From the NCBI GenBank assembly GCA_030248065.1, contig JASAMV010006598.1, positions 40,006-104,005 on the forward strand: 64,000 nucleotides of DNA, in the 5' to 3' direction. Under the pieces are notes generated by a model, which was not told the DNA's origin, searched no databases, and was given only the letters and a program-made list of their open reading frames with translations. Shown here piece by piece: positions 56,110 through 64,000 of the stretch (within the stretch, counting starts at the first letter, position 1; the number at the start of each line of letters is the position of its first letter). A program made the position numbers and the translations under genes. This DNA comes from Rhynchonema sp. JSB1_4. Its lineage: Eukaryota; Nematoda; Chromadorea; Monhysterida; Xyalidae.

Positions 56110-57957
56110 TCGAGTGATTGAGTAGAGAAATAATATAGGATTATCGATTCAGCAAAATATGACTCGACGGCGTGGCTTCATTATAATCGGCATGAAAAAT
56201 ATTTTTGCACAAGACTTTCGAATATTTTCAGGAAAAGTGACAATGAGGTCATACTGTAATTGACTAGCTCAAAATTTCATAGACCAGTTGTTTCTGTTGT
56301 TTTCACGTTTAATTCGCTCTATGCCCTCTTTTCGTGCGTGTCACTGCTGTGTGTGCAAATTGTGTACTTTTTCGTCTATGTTTCTAAAACCCGATAATTA
56401 ACAAGGACCTAACAAGACAGTAGTTTGAGAGGAATAGCTGTAGATTTATCGGGCTGAAATCTTCAGTGTATGTATCTCGCGCAGCTGCCGCCAGTATTCT
56501 GTTATTTAACAACTCGATTAGTTTCTCTCTGTCATTATTATGATAGTGATACATCATTATTATTACTGTTTTAATTTACCCATTTTGAGCTCATTCATTC
56601 CCCCACGCTCGCTGTGTTTGTGAGCATTTTAGCGTGTATTTAAACGTATGCTGACCCTCTGACAATTATCACAGAAAACCGTGCTTTTCCCCCAGTCTCA
56701 GTGAGCATGCTGAATATTTTTTTTAGTTCGTCTGGTCGTCTTAGCTCCCGTACCGTGTATAATGTGTGTGTGCTTCATGCCATAAAATTTTGTAGTACAT
56801 TACATAGCGGGAAAATTTTTAGCCAACTTTTTGTTTTGTTAAAACATATACATAGTTGGTTTTTAACCCATGTACAAAATTTATGTGCTGCACTGTTATT
56901 TTAATGATTTCCTCGTGTATAATTTGCAAATAGGATCTGTCATTTATTTCTGTGAATAACTAGAAAAATATGAGGTATATATTCTGCTCTGAATGAATAT
57001 CTCGTGTTCACTCACTACGCACTATGCACTTTTGGCTGATTGATTAGCTGTTAGGTTAGAGTGTTCACCTTATTTTTAGACGGTTATGTTTCGTTCGATA
57101 AGATCTGTCTGGAGGTAAATTGTGTTTTATGAGCTTCTTTTTTTCTCTTTCTGCCTGTTTTCTTGTTCATTTTATTTTTGGCGAACTATTATTCGCCTTT
57201 CAGTATTTTGATAAAGTGTGAGTGAGTTATTTTCGGATTTCTATCTTTGTGTTTAAACTGTAATTTCGTTATTTTCTGTCGTATTACTACTATAAGAAGA
57301 GTGCACATGATTTTTTCTGTTTTGCCCTCGATGCCTACAGAAGTAGAGTTCCTTATATGTTGATTTGGTTCATATTTATTAGATGCAAAGCATTTTCTCC
57401 ATTAAGTATTTTTTCACATGAAGTTCTGTTTTTATTTCGTCCGGCTTGAGAGATTATAAGTAATGAGTTTCACAATGACTGTAATTGCAAAAACGATTGT
57501 TCATCTCGGCCCAAACTCTTTACCATTCCTTCATATTATATTATAAATTTATTATCAAACGCAAATAACGGAAAATGTTTTTTATTATTGCCGGCTGATA
57601 TGTTGTGTTATAGAATATTATTTGCTAGTGTGTGCGGTATAGCAATTCAGTTAGCTTGCGATTGATTATTTTATTTTTCTGTCACGTATTTTGATAGGTA
57701 TTATATAAATGAATAGTGATAAAAACAGCACCAAATGAATGTTCCCAGTGACTTTTCTGTTGAAAAAAAGGTCCGCCTTCCATTAAAACCATTCCCGACT
57801 GTTGGGCTTATCTGAACGTTTGAAAAATGTTGCTGAAAACATTATTTTTTAATTTTGATAGGTTACGATACGGTGGGATGGCGTTGAGCGCGAATACAGT
57901 GTGTCTTACTCGGTGTTTGTGGTCTGCAACTAAGATCGGTGAGTGATCACGCTGCAT
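56110..57957. other. AT-rich intergenic, no gene recognised
   Basis: 3' flank of the Quiver-like gene, T-rich, without exons I can support. Confidence 0.4.
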
Positions 57958-58165
57958 CAGTGGTGTCGTTGGGCGATGTGGTATGGGAAATCGGCCTAGG
58001 GTATATTGGAAATATTTCACTTTTGAAACAAGCACCCCTATAAAATGACTGTTTGACACCCAGAAGTACCAGAATTGACCATTTTTTTGCTAATAATGTT
58101 AAAAAACGCTTAGTACCGCAAGAAAGCCCTATTTTCAGCACGTAGACCAATTTTTGGCACTAAAG
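57958..58165. mobile_element. truncated CAGTGGTGTCGTTGGG MITE
   Basis: The left end CAGTGGTGTCGTTGGG and about 200 nt similar to the first half of 37122-37502 (GGGAAATCGGCCTAGGGTAT, AACAAGCACCCCTA). No right terminus. Confidence 0.75.
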
Positions 58166-58364
58166 AGTTTGGGTCCAGAAATCTTGATTTTGATTTTGTC
58201 TCCTCCGGCAAGGCGTATTTTTTCGGAAAACGAATGATCGACGTGATTTTCGTGAAAAAAACTGGTCAGATTTGTGAACAACGTCATGTGAAAAACATGT
58301 TCAGCCGTCGTAGGTCAGAACAGCCGTGTGAATAAGTTTTGTGAGAAAATTCTGTATTTTCCAG

Positions 58365-61195
58365 GTCCCAGTCTGGTGCGCGCAGCCGCCACAGCACCGG
58401 GCACAGCCAAGCCCGACGAACCTGCGTTCAATAATGCGCCAATGAAGGACAGCGATAGGATTTTCACGAATTTGTATGGCAGACATGACTGGAAGTTGAA
58501 GGGCGCCATGTCGAGGGTGCGTGCTTTGGCATTTTCGTGCAACAAGTAAAGGCAAACTACATCAACATGAGCTCGATTTCGCAGCTGGCAGAATGGTGAA
58601 ACATTCTGACGTGGCTGCTGATTTGGGAAATGTGACACGTTGAAAAATACAAGGTGGAGCATGATGATTTTCTCTTTCTATTCGTTTTGAATACACACCC
58701 CTTCGAAATCGGGCTCGTGTTGGTGTAGTTTGCCTTTACATATTTCAAAATTTTGTGAGGCGCACGTGGCCTTCTGGTGCATTAGCACTGGCCTGACGAT
58801 GACGTTTTGTGTGACCTCCTTTTTGTCGAACACTGTCTGAAACGGGCCACAAAAGTGCTGTTCATTTGAATGTCCGGGTTTTTCATCATGTGCGTGCCAA
58901 TGCATCTCTCAGCTGCTTCGTACAAGTCTTGTGCCAAAAAGAGGAAGTAGATTCGTCTTGTTTTCACAGATGGTGCACCAGCCATGGTCGGTACAGTTGC
59001 ACCAGATGATCGCGTGATCTCAGAAAGAGTCATGGGCCTCCACCCTTACTGATCTCGTTCAAAGCTCTCCAACTTTGCACAATTCCGGTATCTTGCAGGG
59101 CGATTGGTACAAAACGAAAGAGGTTCTATTGAAAGGCAAAGATTGGATTATTGATGAAATAAAGAAATCGGGCTTGCGTGGTCGCGGCGGTGCTGGGTTC
59201 CCATCCGGTTTGAAGTGGTCATTCATGAACAAACCGTTTGATGGAAGGTTAGCATTCGGGGTTGTGTGTTGCTGGTTTTTGTGGCTATCCACTGGTGGCT
59301 GATGTTTCACATGAGAATGACCTGGCCGATTGGCAATCAGGCGAACAGTGTATGCATTGTATCGCCTGAAATAAAATGAAACAAAAGAATTGATAGGTTT
59401 CGGAGATTAGTAGTCCGGCACCACGGTTCGAAAACCAAGAACACTTGTTCGCAAACAACAAACATCACGGAAGCCTGCATACCGAACGAGCAACACACTC
59501 AGTTGAGCAAATTTACTTTTGAAATTATAGGAGACAGTTTGAAGCAGTGCTTTGGTCAGGGAACAACGTTTTCAGCAATAGAATTTTGGGTACTTTGGAT
59601 TTGGATATCGCTGTCCCAGACAAGACGACACCACTGCACTCAATGGAATTCGAAAACTTGTGATCTTGAATGGCCCCCAGCGAAGTACCTTGAACCAGAG
59701 AATCAATGGGCACACGCTAAGATTATGCAATTGCAAATCGAAAGCAATTGTTTGTGATATCTTCGGTAGTGAGACGTGGTACACGTTGCATTTCAAATGA
59801 TAATCAAATAGGATGAAATCAAATGACCGAATGATGTCATTCAAATGCTAATTGCAAACAAATCCTCATTGCACAATCTTCTTAGCGTGTACCTATTGAT
59901 TGACCCGATCAACTGAACCACCCGTTATTTACAGACCGCGGTACCTCGTGGTGAACGCGGACGAGGGTGAGCCGGGTACGTGCAAAGATCGTGAGATTAT
60001 GCGACACGATCCGCATAAGTTCCTGGAAGGATGTCTGATAGCTGGCCGCGCGATGGGCGCCCGAGCTGCCTACATCTACATTCGTGGCGAGTTCTACAAT
60101 GAGGCCAGAATCATGCAATATGCAATTAAGGAGGTGCGCATATGGCGTTTGATGCGTTTTCGTTTTTGATTACAATGACGAAAGTCTAAGACAAGGCAGT
60201 ACAATACAGTGCAACAGAATTGGGGATAGGATCGAATTTGGCAAGCATGAATGTTTTTATGCTTGACCACCACCACTGATCTGCGTTTCCACGTAACGAA
60301 GTTTGAGCTCGATCATTGAATCGTGGACTGTGTCAAAGTTTATGGCAAACACAACGACTCGGGTTCGGTTCACGGCAAGCAAGAGGCTATTTTGCTGAAG
60401 CTGTATTCTATTATATTTTTCTAGATTTGCGGCGCTAATAATATTGATTGGCCAGCGGCAGCGTGTAACTTGCTGATCGGGTCAAGGACTGCAAGCCGCC
60501 CTGTCATTCACGCTGGTCGACCACCGCGCACCAACTCTATCGCAAAATATTACCGTCTGCTCCACATTGCAGGCGTACCACGCGGGTCTGCTGGGCAAGA
60601 ACGCGTGCGGCAGTGGGTACGACTTCGATGTTTACATGTTCCGTGGTGCGGGCGCGTACATTTGTGGGGAGGAAACGGCGTTGCTGGAGTCGTTGGAGGG
60701 AAAGCAGGGCAAACCGAGGATGAAACCGCCCTTCCCCGCTGATATCGGTCTGTTAGATCTGGATGGTGCTTTGTTCATCACCAACACCAGGCTTTATCAA
60801 GCCGCGTAATCAATCCTGTCTTTGGTCACGTGTCTTTTTGCACGTAGGATTTTTCATTATTTATCGATACGTCTGATTTCGACAAACGCAGGAAATTATA
60901 TATCAACTGTGCGCTAGAACGGCTTTTACACTGCTCGATATCAGTGGCATTATCAAATCTCGAAGTATCCATTTTTATGCAAAAATTCGCGTGACCAACG
61001 CAGGACCGATCCGATATAATCATTCAGTTTGACACCGATCTTGGCGTTTTACTTGCATACTTTTTAATTTCAGGTATATTCGGTTGCCCAACGACGGTGA
61101 CGAACGTTGAGACTGTGGCCGTTTCGCCGGCGATTTGTAAACGAGGCGGCGATTGGTTTGCATCGTTTGGAAGGGAACGAAACAGGGGCACTAAA
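58365..61195 (+). CDS. NDUFV1: NADH dehydrogenase (ubiquinone) flavoprotein 1, mitochondrial complex I (partial)
   Basis: Exons 58365-58516, 59099-59247, 59935-60133, 60573-60747 and 61074-61195 join in matching phases. They encode [20 protein letters not shown], the GxGGAGFP FMN motif ([19 protein letters not shown]), [93 protein letters not shown] and [10 protein letters not shown]. This subunit binds FMN and NADH and holds the N3 4Fe-4S cluster at the entry of electrons into complex I. The exon with the start ATG and targeting peptide was not identified; the first exon enters in phase 1. Plus-strand exons stop after RGTK; the remaining third, including the cluster cysteines, is not on this strand in the window. 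Confidence 0.9.
58547..58738. mobile_element. MITE with GCCAACACGAGCCCGATTTC-type ends, copy 2, in NDUFV1 intron
   Basis: Left TAAAGGCAAACTACATCAAC, right GTTGGTGTAGTTTGCCTTTA; interior shared with 36584-36780. It begins 31 bases after the exon end at 58516. Confidence 0.8.
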
Positions 61196-61312
61196 GTGAG
61201 CTTGTCCAAGTTCATCTTGATTTAGCGTTTATTTTTATCGGTTTCTTTACTTTGCTGCGACAGCTGAGGTGGATTATTTCATTTGTTTCCGCTGTTCCGG
61301 GTCATTCCAGCG

Positions 61313-61727
61313 CAGTGCTGTAGGTGCTTTTGCGGGGCGGGTAGGGTACATAGGTGGAAAAATCCGGGGCGGGTAGGGGGTAGTGTACCGGGAATCTTGG
61401 GGGGGGGGAATCCGGTTGGGGGGGGAGAGATTTTTCGGGGCGGGTTGGGTACAATACAAGTTTTTTTGGGTGCCTATTTTTATATGCTATAAAGTGCATA
61501 TATCGCGCGTGACCTTTTGCACTTTTAAGGGTTTTCGGTCGAAATTTGGGCATTTTTGGCCGAAAAAAAATGGGCATTTTGGGGGCAAAAATCGGGGCGG
61601 GTAGGGTACCAGGGCGGGGCGGGTAGGGGGGTAGGGTACCGGAGCGGGGCGGGTAGGGGGGTAGTGTACCAGGCCGGGGCGGGTAGGGTACCATTGGGGG
61701 GACCCCCTCCCCCCAGCCACAGCACTG
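61313..61727. mobile_element. hAT-type MITE, CAGTGCTGT family, downstream of the last plus-strand NDUFV1 exon
   Basis: Ends CAGTGCTGTAGGTGC and CCAGCCACAGCACTG; perfect duplication TTCCAGCG at 61305-61312 and 61728-61735. Subterminal word GGGGCGGGTAGGGTACC repeated; core TATATCGCGCGTGACC. Confidence 0.92.
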
Positions 61728-62264
61728 TTCCAGCGTGAAACATCGGATGTTTTCACGCGTTAGTAAATCCACAATGCAAGAACACCGAATCCACACCACC
61801 ACTGGTTTCCTGTATACAAGTCCACCCCCTTTATTGTTTCGTGATCGCAACTCGGTCACTATAAAGAATACTCACTGCCAGTTCAAAATACCCACCACAT
61901 GCAGCGATTTTAATCACTTTTCAGAGCTACCGAAACCACCGGTACCTACGTATCACTTCTTTCACTATAACTGACGATAACGAGCTTTTAGTGTTCAGTG
62001 CAATGCAATGCAAACTGCCGCTTTTGTTATGGAGAAAACAGCGGGGAATAGAAAAAGCTGAGAGACATAAAAGCGGTGACTAAAAAACAACAACCACAAA
62101 ATAGATGGTTGTTTGTGACGTGAGGCAGTGTGGCCTCTGGCCATCACAAGCCGGGACCTGATGTACACGCTAGAATGATGATCGATAAAGCGAATAATAG
62201 TGATAATCTATGCCACATGCATACTGCACAAAACCAAGGAACAAAACATAAAATCAACGCGAAC

Positions 62265-62418
62265 CTGTCCGCAACTCTCGTGTTTGTAGAAGTAGGAGAG
62301 TCGCGCAATGCCCCGCACCACATCGTACTGTTTGTTGAACACCGTCACTGCTGCTGTGCCCAGGCCGCTGTTGACTTCGACTAATGCGTCAAAATCCATT
62401 AGCACGTTGTCACAGATC
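62265..62418 (-). pseudogene. NDUFV1: NDUFV1 exon in reverse orientation
   Basis: The minus strand has TTTGCAG, then 154 nt encoding [40 protein letters not shown] and [10 protein letters not shown], then a GTTCGC donor. This is the segment of NDUFV1 just before its CxxC cluster motif, and the exon ends after ESCGQ. Both splice signals and the frame are intact. It lies on the strand opposite to the five upstream exons of the same gene, and neither its preceding nor its following exon is visible near it. It may be a local inversion, an assembly error, or part of a second copy, so 'pseudogene' is a provisional class. Confidence 0.75.
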
Positions 62419-62886
62419 CTGCAAAGGTGGCATTTTGGACCAGCACCTTGACTTAAATCACCGATATCGAGCTTGGTGCTTGGATGACAGACATTATGAG
62501 TCCCTGCGGCAGACATGCACGAGCAGCTGCAGCAGGTACAGCCCGGCAGTAGCTGAACGGGGCCTGCTGCAGCTGAAGAGTGTTCAGCTACAGCACAGCT
62601 GCAGCAGCTGCAGCAAAACTTTTTGATACAACCGGGAAGGTCAAAATTTTGGAAAATGATCATTGCAGTATTTCGTCGATTTCCGGTGCTTTTTTATGAA
62701 AAAAAAATTCGCGCTATCGCGCGATGTCCGTATTTATGCGTATGATTCCTCATTAATTGTGTAACACAATGAAAAGAAAGTGTGAGGTGGGCAAGTTCCT
62801 GTGTGATGCGGCATGTCTTACTTGCGCGTAGTCGTAGTGTGAAACAGCTTGGACGAAAACATGTTTGCCCAATTTATATAGACTTC
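62419..62886. other. no gene recognised; CAGCTGCAG words
   Basis: CAGCTGCAGCAGCTGCAGC-type repeats at 62515-62615 and the word TTTGATACAACCGGGAA at 62620-62637, which recurs at 63922-63936 and 63958. Confidence 0.4.
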
Positions 62887-63282
62887 AGTAAGCAGGGGGG
62901 GCTGGGGACCCCCTAGGTACAGTAGGTAGGTTGCCGCCCCTCACCTGGTACAGTAGGTATGCACAGGTAGGCTGCCGTCCCAGCCTGGTACCGTAGGTAG
63001 GTCGCCTCCTCCCGGCTGGTATAGTAGGGTGCGATTTCTTGGCTCAAATTTTTATAAAATCGGTATTTTTCACTCAGGCACAAATCGCGCGCTACGCACA
63101 AAATTAGCTTTTTAGAGTACATTTTCAATATTTAGACATAAAAAATTTGTTCCCGGATGACCCTCTAGTGGTACGACCCCGCCCCCCCCCCTAACTCGGA
63201 CGGCACGGTAGGTATGTAGGTAGGTTGCAGGCTTTTTCGGTGGTGCAGTAGGTTGATGCAGGTCTGGGTAGCCACACCACTG
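62887..63282. mobile_element. CAGTGGTGTGGCTACC-family MITE, left end degraded
   Basis: The right end GGTAGCCACACCACTG and family words GGTACAGTAGGTAGGT throughout, with AATCGCGCGCTACGCAC in the core. The expected left terminus is not intact, and no 8-bp duplication was found. Confidence 0.7.
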
Positions 63283-63477
63283 GAGGTAACAATGGTCCCT
63301 AAATCTTAGGATTTCTTTCCAACACACGTCGAAAGCGAAAAAATCACGTGCTTTTCGCGTTTGAGGTCACAACAATTTTCCTTGAAAGTTATGTCGCGCG
63401 TGCAAATTGTTAAAATTTTGCGCGCATGATCATACTTTGCATGAATTCTATTTAAAATCGGTAGATTCCACACCAAG

Positions 63478-63775
63478 CGCTCAGGTACAGTATAGCCCCC
63501 TCTCTGGTACGGTATCCCCCAATTTTTTCCAAATTTCACACCAAAAAAATACCTTTTTTGGTCCAAAATGGCTAAAAGTCGGCCAAAATCAACAAAGTGC
63601 AAAAATTTGCGCGTTCTCGCGATTCATGGACATTTTAAGCCATAAAAATTGAGTTCCCACGAGACTAGTATGATACAGTACCTCCCTCTAAACTTTCTTC
63701 GTCCCCCCACCGCCCGCCCCCCCAAAACCGGATCACCCAAATCCTGGGTACAGTACCCCGGTACAGAAGCAGGTT
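63478..63775. repeat. C-run/GGTACAGTA repeat unit, unassigned
   Basis: AGGTACAGTATAGCCCCCTC, GGTACGGTATCCCC, and CAGTACCCCGGTACAGAAGC around an AT-rich core with TTGCGCGTTCTCGCG. It looks like another member of the same structural class, but termini could not be set. The remaining 63776-64000 shows nothing further. Confidence 0.45.
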
Positions 63776-64000
63776 GAGTGATTGTTTTACGCACCTGCCA
63801 TGTCGTTTCCAGTGTGGTTTCATGGTCATGTCATTGAATGGCACTTCTAATGACTATTGATAGTCATTACGATTAAGTGCAGCATAATATTGACATAACC
63901 GGAACCTCTATTTCTTGCTCTTTGATACAACCGGGAACAAGAAATTTTTGCCAAAATGATACAACCGGCAGCAGCTGAAAAATTGCTCCCGTGCACGTCT

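Noticed and set aside
62500..62663. Cys/Ser-rich N-terminal extension in frame with the inverted NDUFV1 exon
   Set aside because: It is the translation of CAGCTGCAG repeats upstream of a clear acceptor (TTTGCAG at about 62419-62425), hence intronic.

Overview
This is nuclear DNA from an animal. Genes are split by short GT..AG introns with T-rich TTTCAG acceptors, genes lie on both strands, and there are no operons, Shine-Dalgarno sites, CRISPR arrays or prophage. The gene set (a glutamate/glycine-type chloride channel, a SCHIP1 homologue, a SUCO-type SUN protein, a Quiver/Ly6-type protein, secreted C-type lectins, proteasome beta-6 and complex I NDUFV1) suggests a bilaterian, probably a protostome invertebrate. 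I cannot name the phylum from the sequence alone.

Layout: 2-202, C-terminus of a mucin-like type I membrane protein (+). 2304-5756, two tandem paralogous C-type lectin genes (-). 6246-13540, a repeat block of nested DNA transposons and a broken LINE. 13701-16047, proteasome beta-6 (+). 16048-21605, no recognisable gene. 21606-27321, an 11-exon SUCO/osteopotentia-like SUN gene whose joined model is 3,003 nt and in frame (+). 29434-40852, SCHIP1 homologue (-). 43114-49536, anion-type Cys-loop receptor (-). 51902-54582, the deepest transposon nest. 55254-56109, Quiver/Ly6-like GPI protein (+). 58365-61195, first recognised exons of NDUFV1 (+); a later NDUFV1 exon lies at 62265-62418 on the OPPOSITE strand.

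The most striking content is repetitive. At least a dozen families of short non-autonomous elements show hAT hallmarks: CAG..CTG-type terminal inverted repeats and 8-bp target-site duplications (TSDs), most of them perfect. They insert into one another up to four or five levels deep, so the order of insertion can be read from the sequence. Several unrelated families share one internal plan: family-specific short subterminal direct repeats, G-runs on one side and C-runs on the other, and an AT-rich core with a short GC palindrome of the CGCGCGTAGCGCGCG type. No transposase gene was found, so they must have been mobilised in trans.

The genes are independent housekeeping or neural/membrane genes, with no sign of a joint pathway. 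Several introns carry these elements, sometimes within tens of bases of an exon edge. Exon coordinates were derived by reading splice sites and phases by hand. Models whose joined length is a multiple of three and which match the family throughout are given high confidence.
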